A stretch of DNA of 64,000 nt from Bacillus sp. BGMRC 2118. GTDB lineage: Bacteria; Bacillota; Bacilli; Bacillales; SA4. The translations under genes and the position numbers were made by a program. The notes under the pieces were generated by a model. The model saw nothing but the letters and a program-made list of their open reading frames with translations, searched no databases and had not been told where the DNA came from. Where the stretch lies: positions 114,786-178,785 of the forward strand of contig VTTJ01000011.1 of assembly GCA_008364785.1 (NCBI GenBank), given 5' to 3'. Below are positions 8,010 to 16,202 of the stretch, in pieces; the first letter of the stretch is position 1, and each line of letters opens with the position of its first letter.

Positions 8010-8315
8010 TTTTTCTTTACTAAATGTTGGTGTTGTAAAAGGCTGTTCTTCATTAACTTCTGGATCATCATGAGTTGGATGAGCACCAGGAAATTGTCTT
8101 GGAATATCTTGGTGAAGATTTTTAAATTCATAATTGAAGGCACTATATGTTCTTTGGCCCTCTTTCCAAGGTGTTGTTTTATTTTGAACAGGTTCATCAG
8201 CGCCAATTGGACAACCATATGGTCCTTCGGGCATGTGATTGGGTACAATAAAGTTGCGCATGGCTTCTACATTAGAGAAATCAGTGTACGTTTCGTTGTC
8301 TTTATTGTCTACCAT
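8007..8315 (-). CDS. Uncharacterised Bacillus protein (possibly DUF3905-type)
   Basis: The 102-residue hydrophilic protein contains HMPEGPYGCPIG, WKEGQRTYSAFNYEFKNLHQ and PRQFPGAHPTHDDPE, a pattern I associate with a small conserved Bacillus family (possibly DUF3905; from memory, unverified). The Met of MVDNKDNE is chosen because GAGGTGATGG lies just upstream; in-frame starts further out lack such a site. Nothing in the sequence shows a catalytic motif or membrane segment. It ends at the terminator shared with yutD. Confidence 0.65.
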   Translation of the reverse strand: MVDNKDNETYTDFSNVEAMRNFIVPNHMPEGPYGCPIGADEPVQNKTTPWKEGQRTYSAFNYEFKNLHQDIPRQFPGAHPTHDDPEVNEEQPFTTPTFSKEK

Positions 8316-8417
8316 TACCATCACCTCTTCTAAGACTTTAGGCAGAGTGAACAGTTCAACATACAATCCGTCAATTGATTGTAGTCTATAGTAGTGTTCC
8401 CTGTTTCTTGTTTCTCA

Positions 8418-8684
8418 TTAAACGATTTCGTATAAGAAACTACGAAGCTCTTCAGCATCCTCTTCGTTTAAATTGTAAGCTTCCTCTAAATATCCCGGCT
8501 CTTCTAAATCATCTTGTCCAATAATCGCAAAACGACCACCTTGAATATCAAGGACCAGCTTCTTACCATAATAACGGTCGGAAATAATAATCGCTAAATC
8601 AAAACGGGCATTTTCACCCATGAAGCTCACAAATCGTGTATTGGTTTGTACAGTATCATCATAAAGGTACATACGTTCAGTCAT
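8418..8684 (-). CDS. DUF3055 (SAV0927-type) family protein
   Basis: The 88-residue protein MTERMYLYDDTVQTNTRFVS and onward, with DRYYGKKLVLDIQGGRFAIIG and the acidic C-terminus EEDAEELRSFLYEIV, matches the small conserved Firmicute family annotated DUF3055. AGGAGGACTT precedes the ATG. No function is known to me; it is cytosolic and acidic. Confidence 0.78.
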   Translation of the reverse strand: MTERMYLYDDTVQTNTRFVSFMGENARFDLAIIISDRYYGKKLVLDIQGGRFAIIGQDDLEEPGYLEEAYNLNEEDAEELRSFLYEIV

Positions 8685-8756
8685 TTATAAAAGTCCTCCT
8701 AACGTTCATATAATCTTATTTTACCATACTTCTTACATAGATGATTCTTTTTCGAA

Positions 8757-8855
8757 GGCTGTTCTAATGAGATGAGCAACACGTTAGTTTTTCTTAACCT
8801 GAGCTAATAAGATGACGTTATTTGACATATAGAAGCAATGTTTACGAAAAGAGCC
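8757..8855. mobile_element. Degenerate short relative of the GGCT MITE-like element
   Basis: The stretch starts GGCTGTTCTAATGAG and ends ACGAAAAGAGCC; the two ends are inverted (GGCTGTT and GGCTCTTTTCGT) and resemble the termini of the dispersed element described elsewhere in this window. It is only about 99 bp and shows no matching flanking duplication, so it is probably an old, internally deleted copy. Confidence 0.45.
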
Positions 8856-8956
8856 ATTCTGTTAGCAAAAAAGAAAAGGAGAATATTGTCGTTTTGTGTT
8901 AAAATAGTATGTAATTAAGATTCTTGTCGTGTAACACTTATGGAAGGGGAACAACA

Positions 8957-10240
8957 ATGACTGGAAGCCCTTTAATTAATTCGATTATAAATTGGAGTAA
9001 AATAGTTTTACCACATAAAAAGCTTAGATATTACCCACCTTCATTTATTTTACGAAATCCAGTAATTGAAGGTGTAGAATCATGCTTTAAAAAAGGATAC
9101 CAGGCAGCGGTTATCGTTTTTAATCAAACTGAACATTATTCTGTAAATACGAAGCAATATCGTCATGAATTGAAGGAATGCTTCAAGCAGTCAATATTAG
9201 AAGTGTTTAATGATGAAAACATCATTTCACTTCATAATCATTCAAGTGACGGACATGCTTTAATTATAAAAGTACAACATAAGAAAAAAGAAAGCTTCTT
9301 TGAGATTGAAGGATTTATTAATGACATCTTAGAAAGTGTCATGGATAAACTAGAAAGAAAATACCAAGAAGTTCAGTTCTCTTTCGAAACAGGATATATG
9401 TTTATTGAGGAGTCTAAATATTCAACAGCTGAGGCAATTGAAAGAGCCTATCACCAAGCAAATGCGATGGCAGAAAAACGGATTCATTCCAAGTACAATG
9501 ATTTGTTATTTGAAATGACCCGCATCATCAATAATAAAGATCTACAGCTATTAGCACAGCCGATTATCGATGTCTCAACGAAGCAAATTAAAGCATGGGA
9601 AATACTCTCGCGAGGTCCAAAAGGCACAACGATGGAAAGTCCCTTGCAGTTATTTTCAATCGCTAGACAAACAAATTTACTATTTGAATTAGAAGTGATT
9701 GTTCTCGAAAAAGCATTTCAACAAATAACAAAAACAGGTACGAATCATCTTATCTTTATCAACTTTACACCCATTACATTAGGTAGTAAGGAATTTATAA
9801 AAGCAACGAGTGAATTGCTGTCAAAGTACCCAAGCGTAGATCCATATAAAATTATTATTGAAATTACAGAACGTGATTCAATTGAAGGATACAAGTATTT
9901 CTCTGACAATATAAAGGCACTCAGAACGATGGGCTTTAGGATTGCTGTAGATGATACTGGAGCGGGATATGCAAGTCTTCATACGATCAGCGAAGTGTTA
10001 CCGGATATAATTAAAATAGACCGTTCCGTGATCCAGGATATCGATACAAATTCAGTGAAAGAGTCGATGCTGAAGGGCTTATTGTTAATAGCGAAGGAAA
10101 CAGGTTCGATAGTAGTGGCAGAAGGTATTGAAAAAGAGGGAGAAGCAACGGTGCTGTCTAGAAATAATGTTGATTTGGCGCAAGGTTATTTTTATGCAAA
10201 GCCAGACATACTTCCTACTGTATCACAAACTGTGTCTTAG
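8957..10240 (+). CDS. EAL-domain protein, putative cyclic-di-GMP phosphodiesterase
   Basis: Residues about 190-425 form an EAL domain. The variant signature EILSRG, FINFTP, EITE, DDTGAGYASL, KIDRS, AEGIE and QGYFYAKP keeps the metal- and substrate-binding Glu, Asn, Asp-Asp, Lys and Gln, so hydrolysis of c-di-GMP to pGpG is plausible. Residues 1-185 are a degenerate GGDEF-like or sensory region without a GGDEF motif and without a membrane segment. The ATG follows GAAGGGGAACAACA; a TTG 11 codons upstream is in frame but unlikely. It sits in the yut block next to yutE, an insertion relative to B. subtilis as I remember it. Confidence 0.85.
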   Translation: MTGSPLINSIINWSKIVLPHKKLRYYPPSFILRNPVIEGVESCFKKGYQAAVIVFNQTEHYSVNTKQYRHELKECFKQSILEVFNDENIISLHNHSSDGHALIIKVQHKKKESFFEIEGFINDILESVMDKLERKYQEVQFSFETGYMFIEESKYSTAEAIERAYHQANAMAEKRIHSKYNDLLFEMTRIINNKDLQLLAQPIIDVSTKQIKAWEILSRGPKGTTMESPLQLFSIARQTNLLFELEVIVLEKAFQQITKTGTNHLIFINFTPITLGSKEFIKATSELLSKYPSVDPYKIIIEITERDSIEGYKYFSDNIKALRTMGFRIAVDDTGAGYASLHTISEVLPDIIKIDRSVIQDIDTNSVKESMLKGLLLIAKETGSIVVAEGIEKEGEATVLSRNNVDLAQGYFYAKPDILPTVSQTVS

Positions 10241-10261
10241 AGGGAAAGCGAGGCTAATGGT

Positions 10262-10699
10262 ATGTATTTTGTAGACCGAGATAAAATTGAAAGTACATTA
10301 ACATATGTGGAATCTTTACTAGAATTACTCCAGAATCAAAAGTCATTTGACAGCTTTCTTGAGAAACTGGCTCTAGAAAGAATTGGCCATCTGCTAATAG
10401 AGGCAATATTAGATGTTGGAAATGCAATGATTGATGGATTTATCATGCGCGATCCTGGAAGCTACGAAGATATTATCGATATTTTAGAAGATGAATCTGT
10501 CATCGATTCTGCTGCAGCTGCATCGCTTAAGAAGGTTATTGCGTTTCGAAAATCATTAGTACAAGAATACACAACAATTCAACATGCTCAGTTAATCGAA
10601 ACTGTAAAATCAGAGCAACAAACAATCGCATCCTTTCCTGCATCTATCCGCACCTATTTACAAAATGAATTGGGCCCAGTGAGTGCATTTAAAAAATAA
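10262..10699 (+). CDS. yutE: HepT-like/DUF86 family protein YutE
   Basis: The 145-residue helical protein belongs to the DUF86/HepT-like group. HepT nucleases carry RX4HXY; here the corresponding segment is RKSLVQEY, with Gln in place of His, and no nucleotidyltransferase antitoxin gene is adjacent. It is therefore doubtful that it is an active toxin. It lies 21 bp after the EAL gene, probably in the same transcript, and before yutF as in B. subtilis. Confidence 0.8.
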   Translation: MYFVDRDKIESTLTYVESLLELLQNQKSFDSFLEKLALERIGHLLIEAILDVGNAMIDGFIMRDPGSYEDIIDILEDESVIDSAAAASLKKVIAFRKSLVQEYTTIQHAQLIETVKSEQQTIASFPASIRTYLQNELGPVSAFKK

Positions 10700-10710
10700 C
10701 AACCAAAAGT

Positions 10711-10738
10711 CGCTTCTGATGAGGCGATTTTATTTTTA
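10711..10738 (+). terminator. Probable terminator after yutE
   Basis: CGCTTC and GAGGCG pair around TGAT and are followed by ATTTTATTTTT. Confidence 0.6.
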
Positions 10739-10824
10739 TTTTTACATAAGATCATCCTATTACATAATTAATGCACGATGAAAACATGTTAAACGTTATA
10801 GAAACTTTCTTGGAGGAGACAACA

Positions 10825-11595
10825 ATGAAAAAGTATGAAGGCTACTTAATTGATTTAGACGGAACCATGTATAAAGGATCGGAACGAATTCATGAGGCGT
10901 GTGACTTTGTCAGAGCGTTGAAAGAAAAAAATATACCATACTTATTTGTGACAAATAACTCAACGAAAACACCGGAACAGGTGGCTGAACACTTACAAGC
11001 ATTTGATATACCTGCGGAAACGAACCAAGTATTTACCACTGCACAAGCAACAGCTAATTATATTTATGATTTAAAAAAAGATGCGAAGGTATATGTAATT
11101 GGTGAAGAAGGGCTGCGTCTAGCTATACAGGAAAAGGGCTTTACCTTGACTGAGGAAGATGCTGACGTTGTTGTATCAGGGTTAGATAGAAATATTACCT
11201 ATGATAAGCTTGCTATTGGTTGTCTTGCAGTTCGTAACGGTGCGACGTTCATCTCTACAAATGGAGATATTGCACTCCCCACTGAAAGAGGATTTCTGCC
11301 AGGTAATGGCTCACTTACATCTGTCATTACCGTTTCAACAGAAGTTCAACCAATTTTTATTGGAAAGCCGGAAAAAATTATTATGGAACAAGCATTAAAG
11401 GCAATCGGAACAAACCCATCCCATACGTTAATGATTGGAGATAATTACCAAACGGATATCCTGGCCGGAATTGATGCTGGCTTAGATACACTTCTCGTTC
11501 ATACAGGTGTTACGACTAGAGAACATATGAAGGAAATTGAGAAGCAGCCAACATATGTAGTCGATTCGTTAAAGGAATGGATGGAATTTATATAA
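10825..11595 (+). CDS. yutF: NagD-type HAD-IIA phosphatase YutF
   Basis: This 256-residue cytosolic HAD phosphatase has motif I DLDGT (nucleophile D10, acid D12), motif II VTNNST, the Lys of IGKPEK and motif IV GDNYQTD, with the class-IIA cap between motifs II and III. Family members hydrolyse p-nitrophenyl phosphate and small phosphometabolites. The ATG of MKKYEG is chosen because TTGGAGGAG lies directly upstream; the length then equals B. subtilis YutF. Confidence 0.92.
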   Translation: MKKYEGYLIDLDGTMYKGSERIHEACDFVRALKEKNIPYLFVTNNSTKTPEQVAEHLQAFDIPAETNQVFTTAQATANYIYDLKKDAKVYVIGEEGLRLAIQEKGFTLTEEDADVVVSGLDRNITYDKLAIGCLAVRNGATFISTNGDIALPTERGFLPGNGSLTSVITVSTEVQPIFIGKPEKIIMEQALKAIGTNPSHTLMIGDNYQTDILAGIDAGLDTLLVHTGVTTREHMKEIEKQPTYVVDSLKEWMEFI

Positions 11596-11596
11596 A

Positions 11597-11686
11597 GACT
11601 CTTTGCTAAGACCTGTTGTTTTTCGTACACTTATTCTGTGTGTATAACCAGTTTTAAAAGCAAAATGACGTTGGAAAAGAAAAGGA
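11597..11686 (+). mobile_element. Half copy (left arm only) of the GGCT MITE-like element
   Basis: It begins GACTCTTTGCTAAGACCTG, runs through the conserved GTGTATAACCAGTTTTAAAAG segment in shortened form, and stops at GGAAAAGAAAAGG, the internal inverted repeat of the full element. Only the 5' arm is present. It abuts the yutF stop codon; I see no flanking duplication. Confidence 0.65.
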
Positions 11687-11710
11687 TAGGCTAACTTTAC
11701 CAACAGATTG

Positions 11711-11862
11711 TAGCGGCACGGCACTCGACTTCTGTTGGAGTAGATGGGCATATGACAAAGTGTACATCCTTTGTCTCAGTTGAAACTCCACAGGAGCATA
11801 GCGAGGAGGAGGCTCACCGCCAGCCCGCGGTATCCGGCGAGTGCCAGGGAGCGGTAATTACT
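11711..11862 (+). repeat. GC-rich structured repeat, copy A
   Basis: A GC-rich island in AT-rich surroundings with GGCACTCG near the start and CGAGTGCC near the end (an outer stem), and GAGGCTCACCGCCAGCCCGCGG inside in a form shared with the copy near 43.4 kb. It contains an insertion of about 25 bp relative to that copy. It has no open frame with an RBS. It resembles a conserved repetitive element I have seen in Bacillaceae genomes, name unknown. Confidence 0.65.
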
Positions 11863-11874
11863 TAGTTTAAAATA

Positions 11875-12057
11875 GGCTCTTTTCTAAAACTTTGTTGCTT
11901 TTAGTACAATTAATCTGGGTGTACAACCAGTTTTAGAAACAAACTGAGGTTGAATTAGAAAAGAGCGACTCTCTTTAATATACTAGTAACTAGATACTAT
12001 GGTAAAAATCCGGTTTTTGGGATTTTTACGAAAGCAACAATTAATACGAAAACAGCC
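11875..12057 (+). mobile_element. GGCT MITE-like element, copy 1 (full length)
   Basis: The 183-bp element runs from GGCTCTTTTCTAAAAC to CGAAAACAGCC. It is flanked by exact 8-bp duplications TTAAAATA on both sides. Internal features: TTAGAAAAGAGC pairs with the left end, CTGG and CCAG flank a GTGTAC centre, AGATACT lies in a small hairpin, and GTAAAAATCC pairs with GGATTTTTAC. It carries no coding frame. Confidence 0.85.
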
Positions 12058-12070
12058 TTAAAATAAGAAA

Positions 12071-12113
12071 AGACTGTAGCAAAACTCGAATAATTCGAGT
12101 TTGTCTACAGTCT
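12071..12113. other. Long two-part hairpin
   Basis: AGACTGTAG pairs with CTACAGTCT and, inside it, AAACTCGAA pairs with TTCGAGTTT around TAA. The distal strand reads TTGTCTAC, and a similar arrangement occurs near 43.57 kb. It may be part of a transcription terminator or small RNA. Confidence 0.6.
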
Positions 12114-12115
12114 GA

Positions 12116-12142
12116 AACATGGCGCATAGCCATGTTTTTCTA
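12116..12142. terminator. Terminator hairpin next to pgpA
   Basis: AACATGGC and GCCATGTT pair around GCATA, with TTTTTC on the plus strand and TTTC on the minus strand. It lies directly after the stop codon of the minus-strand pgpA gene. Confidence 0.65.
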
Positions 12143-12143
12143 T

Positions 12144-12659
12144 TCATTCTCCATCATACTTTTCTTCTTTTGCTGCTGCACTATGAGCTAGGCGACTTGA
12201 AGCAGCTGCTGCAATGGCTCCTACAATGTCATCTAGAAACGTATGACACTGCCCTGTCGATTTATCATTTAAAAATTGTAAAATACCAGGTTTTTGTTTA
12301 TCAATATAGCCAAAGTTCGTAAACCCAATTGATCCATAAATATTTACGATAGATAAAGCAATAATTTCATCAATTCCATACAGACCTTCATCTACTTCAA
12401 TTGTACTTTGTAACGGTTCTTCTAACTGTTTCTTCTCTGCTAAACGATCCAATTGGATACCTGTTAAAATGGCATTTTGTACTTCTCGTTTCGACAGAAC
12501 CTTTTCAACGTTGTGTATACAAACATCTTTTGTCAGGTCAGGATGATATTTTACTTGTAAAAAGTAAACAAGATCCCCAATATCCTCAATTGTTACACCT
12601 CGTTCTTGTAGCCATTTTCTTGCTGTAACTTCTAGTCTGGATCTATTAGAATTTTCCAT
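12144..12659 (-). CDS. yutG: Phosphatidylglycerophosphatase A-family protein YutG
   Basis: The 171-residue protein has the PgpA-type core: IIALSIVNIYGSIGFTNFGYIDKQKPG and the C-terminal CHTFLDDIVGAIAAAASSRL. PgpA removes phosphate from phosphatidylglycerophosphate in phosphatidylglycerol synthesis. Unlike Proteobacterial PgpA it lacks several clear transmembrane helices and has an extended soluble N-terminus with KYHPDLTKD, as in Bacillus YutG, so activity is inferred. The ATG follows AAAGGTGATCC; a GTG three codons earlier overlaps that site. Confidence 0.82.
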   Translation of the reverse strand: MENSNRSRLEVTARKWLQERGVTIEDIGDLVYFLQVKYHPDLTKDVCIHNVEKVLSKREVQNAILTGIQLDRLAEKKQLEEPLQSTIEVDEGLYGIDEIIALSIVNIYGSIGFTNFGYIDKQKPGILQFLNDKSTGQCHTFLDDIVGAIAAAASSRLAHSAAAKEEKYDGE

Positions 12660-12797
12660 TAGGATCACCTTTCTTCAATTAGATTCCTACTCTACATAAT
12701 TTCCGTTGTTTCTTAATTTATTCGGAATTCCTTTATATTTATTACAAGTTTTCACTTTCTAGGACATATAAATGTCTCAAGAGAGGGGGACTTATAC

Positions 12798-13799
12798 GTG
12801 AAACAACATTTGCACACATTATTTAATCTTCGGGCAGAACCAGATGGATTGTACCGGTCCTACGAGAGATATCGATGTCAAAGTGGACATTATCTAGTTG
12901 TTCCCGTCGCTCACCTGGAAGCAGATGAAATTGAAGAAATGTCCCTGCTAGGGGAATATTTCATTCAAAAAGGTGATCAGCACATTGCTGCAATCGTAAA
13001 AAATAAACGAGGGGAAATTGTGAGCAAGGCGGAAGAACAATTATTTGTGTTACTCAAATGTCCATATGAAGCTCGTAACGTTGATTATTCTAGGACTATT
13101 TCAGAAGAATTAGCAGTATTTCATCAAAAAGGACGCAGGATTACCTTCCCGATACAAAAGTTGGTCAGAATCGGTCAATGGAAGGCGATGTGGGAAAAAC
13201 GAATTGATCAGATGGAACAGTTTTGGGCATTAAAGACGAAGGATCATCCAATAGAGCTCTTTGAAAGATTGTTTATTGAATCCTTCCCTTATTATGTAGG
13301 CATCACGGAAAATGCTATCCAATACTTAGTAGATACGGAGATGGACGATTTACCGAAAGAGAATGATTATGGAACAGTATGTCATCACCGTTTTTCATAT
13401 GATTGCTGGAGACATGAATCCATTATGAGATTACCAACTGACTGGGTCTACGATCATCCAAGCCGTGATCTGGTAGAATGGATACGCTCATCCTTTAATG
13501 AAGAACCACAAAGAAGTGAACATTATTATCAATTTATCTCTAACTATGAGAAGGTCCAGCCACTATCTACTTTTTCCTTGAGATTGCTGTACTCCAGATT
13601 AATGTTCCCTGTACACTATTTAGAATGCATTGAATCATATTACCGTACGCAAGATGAGGAACAAAAACAAGCTTTAACAGAACATCTCCAACTTATATTA
13701 AAAAGATCACATCGCTACGAAAGACTGTTACATGACATTCATGGGTTAATAGGAACAAGAAGAAGGGGAATGAATATCCCGAAAGTAAATTGGATTTAG
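12798..13799 (+). CDS. yutH: Spore coat protein YutH (kinase-like)
   Basis: The 333-residue protein matches YutH, a CotS/YutH-type spore coat protein with an aminoglycoside-phosphotransferase-like fold. The segments CHHRFSYDCWRHESIMRLPTDWVYDHPSRDLVEWIR and SRLMFPVHYLE are characteristic. The normal catalytic loop HxDxxxxN is replaced by DWVYDHPSRD, so kinase activity is doubtful. GTG start after AGAGGGGGA. Expected to be made in the mother cell. Confidence 0.88.
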   Translation: MKQHLHTLFNLRAEPDGLYRSYERYRCQSGHYLVVPVAHLEADEIEEMSLLGEYFIQKGDQHIAAIVKNKRGEIVSKAEEQLFVLLKCPYEARNVDYSRTISEELAVFHQKGRRITFPIQKLVRIGQWKAMWEKRIDQMEQFWALKTKDHPIELFERLFIESFPYYVGITENAIQYLVDTEMDDLPKENDYGTVCHHRFSYDCWRHESIMRLPTDWVYDHPSRDLVEWIRSSFNEEPQRSEHYYQFISNYEKVQPLSTFSLRLLYSRLMFPVHYLECIESYYRTQDEEQKQALTEHLQLILKRSHRYERLLHDIHGLIGTRRRGMNIPKVNWI

Positions 13800-13810
13800 G
13801 AGAAAATAAA

Positions 13811-13838
13811 AAGGGCGCACTCTTGTGAGTGCGCCCTT
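13811..13838. terminator. Bidirectional terminator yutH/nfu
   Basis: AAGGGCGCACTC and GAGTGCGCCCTT form a 12-bp stem around TTGT, with A residues before and a short T run after. Confidence 0.88.
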
Positions 13839-13849
13839 CGCTTGTGTAA

Positions 13850-14080
13850 TTAGAAAACTTGTTCTACTTCAATTACTCCTGGTACTTCCTCTAATAATGC
13901 ACGTTCAATACCAGCTTTTAATGTAATAGTCGAGCTTGGGCAGCTTCCGCATGCACCTAGAAGACGTAATTTAACAATCCCATCCTCTACATCTACTAAT
14001 TCAACATCTCCACCATCGCGAAGAAGGAATGGACGAAGCTTATCTAATACTTCCTTTACTTGTTCCATCATTTCCATCAT
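13850..14080 (-). CDS. yutI: NifU-like iron-sulfur scaffold YutI
   Basis: This is a stand-alone NifU C-terminal (Nfu) domain with RPFLLRDGGDVELVDVEDG and the cluster-binding CGSC (C44, C47). Nfu proteins receive [4Fe-4S] clusters and hand them to client enzymes such as aconitase or LipA. The MMEMMEQ start is chosen because AAAGGAGT lies 6 bases upstream, giving 76 residues; longer frames upstream have no support. Confidence 0.9.
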   Translation of the reverse strand: MMEMMEQVKEVLDKLRPFLLRDGGDVELVDVEDGIVKLRLLGACGSCPSSTITLKAGIERALLEEVPGVIEVEQVF

Positions 14081-14297
14081 ATATCGACTCCTTTCCATAT
14101 CTCTATTATAATGACTAATCAGAAAAAAATCTATTCTGTTGATTTGGAAAACGATTCCTCTTTTAACCGGTAGCAACAGTCGAAAGCTTTCCCCTAATCC
14201 AGAGATCGCTTTTAGAATCATAGAAGATGAAAATCACCAATAAGAAAACGATTAGTGATAGTAAACCGGAAGTTGATTGCATAGTGTGCTTTTTATA
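14081..14297. other. Spacer upstream of yutI
   Basis: Between the yutI start and MITE copy 2 I see no further gene. An in-frame extension of yutI into this region exists but lacks a Shine-Dalgarno site. Promoter elements could not be fixed. Confidence 0.4.
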
Positions 14298-14488
14298 GGC
14301 TAATTTCTAATATTTTGTTGCTTTTAGTACCATTATCATGGGGTACAACCAGTTTTAGAAACAAATTGAGATTAGATTAGAAAAGAGCAACTCACTTTAT
14401 AGATAGAATTATCATTATCTAGATACTAAGTTAAAAATCCGGCTTTTGGGATTTTTACGAGAAAGCAACAATGTATACGAAAACAGCC
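14298..14488 (+). mobile_element. GGCT MITE-like element, copy 2 (full length)
   Basis: The 191-bp copy starts GGCTAATTTCTAATATTTTG and ends CGAAAACAGCC. Exact 8-bp duplications TTTTTATA flank it. Internal arms are as in copy 1 (TTAGAAAAGAGC, GGGTACAACCAGTTTTAGAA, AAAAATCCGG with GGATTTTTAC in slightly altered form). It lies about 75 bp upstream of yuzD. Confidence 0.85.
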
Positions 14489-14564
14489 TTTTTATAAGTT
14501 CCATTTTTATTGTAGGAAATTTTATGAAAATTGTATAAAATAGTAGAGAAGGGATGTGGGAGTA

Positions 14565-14891
14565 ATGTCATTAATTGAAGTGGAAATTTGTGTATATGGT
14601 GCAGAGGTTTTATGTCCGAGCTGTGTAAACATGCCTTCATCGAAGGAAACGTATGATTGGTTAGAAGCAGCGGTAGGACGGAAGTTTCCAAACCAGCCGT
14701 TCACAATTACATATATTGATATTTTTAATCCACCTGTTGACGAGGAAAAGGCTGAATTCGCCAGCAGAGTAATTGAAGAAGATATGTTTTATCCTGTTGT
14801 TGTGATTAACAATGAAATTGTAGGAGAAGGAAATCCTCGGCTTAAAACCGTGTATGCAGAATTGGAAAAGTACGGATATACGGCAGAATAA
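14565..14891 (+). CDS. yuzD: YuzD (DUF1462) thioredoxin-like protein
   Basis: The 108-residue protein has a thioredoxin-fold start, IEVEICVYGAEVLCPSCVNMPSSKETYDWL, with CPSC in the position of the redox motif, then FYPVVVINNEIVGEGNPRLK with the usual cis-Pro region. Family function is unknown, but disulfide or metal chemistry is plausible. GGGAG precedes the ATG closely; GTG three codons upstream is an alternative. The chosen start equals the B. subtilis length. Confidence 0.82.
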   Translation: MSLIEVEICVYGAEVLCPSCVNMPSSKETYDWLEAAVGRKFPNQPFTITYIDIFNPPVDEEKAEFASRVIEEDMFYPVVVINNEIVGEGNPRLKTVYAELEKYGYTAE

Positions 14892-14895
14892 AAAA

Positions 14896-14920
14896 GAGGC
14901 CCTCGTAACTGAGGGCCATC
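14896..14920. terminator. Bidirectional terminator yuzD/yutJ
   Basis: GGCCCTC and GAGGGCC pair around GTAACT; AAAAAAGA precedes it, giving the U-tract for the minus-strand gene. Confidence 0.75.
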
Positions 14921-14923
14921 TAA

Positions 14924-15991
14924 TCAACCGTTATGATACTTATACATCCATAGAATACCGGATTTCAATAGACGAGGTACTCTTCCCATTAGAGGAGTGT
15001 CTGCTAACAATCCAAAGCCATGCTTCTTACCTAATGAACCTAACACACCTTTTAATTTAATAGTAGGGAATTCAGCAGGTGGTTCTTCGCCATTCCATCT
15101 TTTTAGAAGGACTTGAACAATTTGCTCTGCTTGACCTTCTGCTAATTGGGCACTAGGTGCATGTGGCAGGCTTGCGCAATCACCGACAACATATACATGC
15201 TCATCGTTAGGCAGGTTATGTTGTTTTGTTAAGGCGACGCGTCCTTGCTGGTCTTTTTCTACATCAAGATCACGGACAACTTTTGTAGGTTGAATTCCAG
15301 CAGTCCAAACCATCACATCACAATGAATGGGTTCATCATGGTTATAGATCGTATTCTCTTCTACCTTTGTAATGTTAGAATGATTAATTACTTCAACTCC
15401 GTGTGAGTGGAACCAACCTTCAACGTAGTTACTAAGACGTTCAGGGAACATAGACAGAATGTGTTTTCCACGGTCAAATAACTTAATACGTAAATCCGGA
15501 CGACTTTCAGAAAGCTCACTTGCTAATTCAACTCCACTAAGTCCTCCACCGACAATGCCAACGACGGAATTCGGGCCTAAGTTGTTAAGAGCTTGATAGG
15601 CCATTCTTGATTTAGAAATGGTTTGAATGCTGTATGTGTGTTCCTCAGCACCTGGTACACCGTGATATTTGTCTTCGCAGCCAAGACCAATGACTAAATC
15701 ATCGTAAGATACAGACTCTTGATCTTGTAAGAAAACTTGTTTGTTTTCTATATCAATTTTTGTAATTTCCCCGTATTTAATCGATAAACGAGGGTGCTCC
15801 GGATACGTAACACGAACATGTTGATCTGAGATCGTACCGGCTGCTAGAGCATAGTATTCCGTTTTGAGGCAGTGGTATGGAACACGATCAATTAACGTAA
15901 TTTGAACATTATCTGGCAATTGGTTTGGCAATAGGCGTAATAAGACGCGCATGTTTCCATAACCGCCACCTAGCAACACAAGATGTTTCAT
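14924..15991 (-). CDS. yutJ: Type II NADH dehydrogenase-like flavoprotein YutJ
   Basis: The 355-residue FAD/NAD oxidoreductase has the FAD dinucleotide motif GGGYGN at the N-terminus, the NAD-binding VGIVGGGLSGVELASEL at about residue 145, and VYVVGDCASLP near the C-terminus. It belongs to the pyridine-nucleotide-disulfide-like NDH-2 group that passes electrons from NADH to quinone without proton pumping. AAAGGAGACC precedes the ATG. The length equals B. subtilis YutJ. It lacks the amphipathic C-terminal tail seen in classical NDH-2, so membrane attachment is uncertain. Confidence 0.88.
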   Translation of the reverse strand: MKHLVLLGGGYGNMRVLLRLLPNQLPDNVQITLIDRVPYHCLKTEYYALAAGTISDQHVRVTYPEHPRLSIKYGEITKIDIENKQVFLQDQESVSYDDLVIGLGCEDKYHGVPGAEEHTYSIQTISKSRMAYQALNNLGPNSVVGIVGGGLSGVELASELSESRPDLRIKLFDRGKHILSMFPERLSNYVEGWFHSHGVEVINHSNITKVEENTIYNHDEPIHCDVMVWTAGIQPTKVVRDLDVEKDQQGRVALTKQHNLPNDEHVYVVGDCASLPHAPSAQLAEGQAEQIVQVLLKRWNGEEPPAEFPTIKLKGVLGSLGKKHGFGLLADTPLMGRVPRLLKSGILWMYKYHNG

Positions 15992-16202
15992 AATTCTGGT
16001 CTCCTTTTAGGTGATGTTCGGTCATTTTTAGATAGTACACAAAATTTTATAAAAATAATAAATATATCAAAATTCCATTAAAAAGTATACCAAATAAGAT
16101 TGACTTATCACAATGTTTTTATGAAATTTAACAATATTTTATTAGGAAAATCTGCTTACTTACTCAAGAACAGTAAAAAGGTGCCTAGATGATAGAGGTG
16201 AT

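Noticed and set aside
10262..10699. yutE as half of a HepT-MntA toxin-antitoxin system
   Set aside because: No adjacent nucleotidyltransferase, and the catalytic His is Gln.
11875..12057. Element copies as insertion sequences with a transposase
   Set aside because: The copies are under 200 bp and have no open frame; they can only be non-autonomous.
14081..14221. N-terminal extension of yutI by 47 codons
   Set aside because: No Shine-Dalgarno site and no family similarity in the extension; the internal ATG follows AAAGGAGT.
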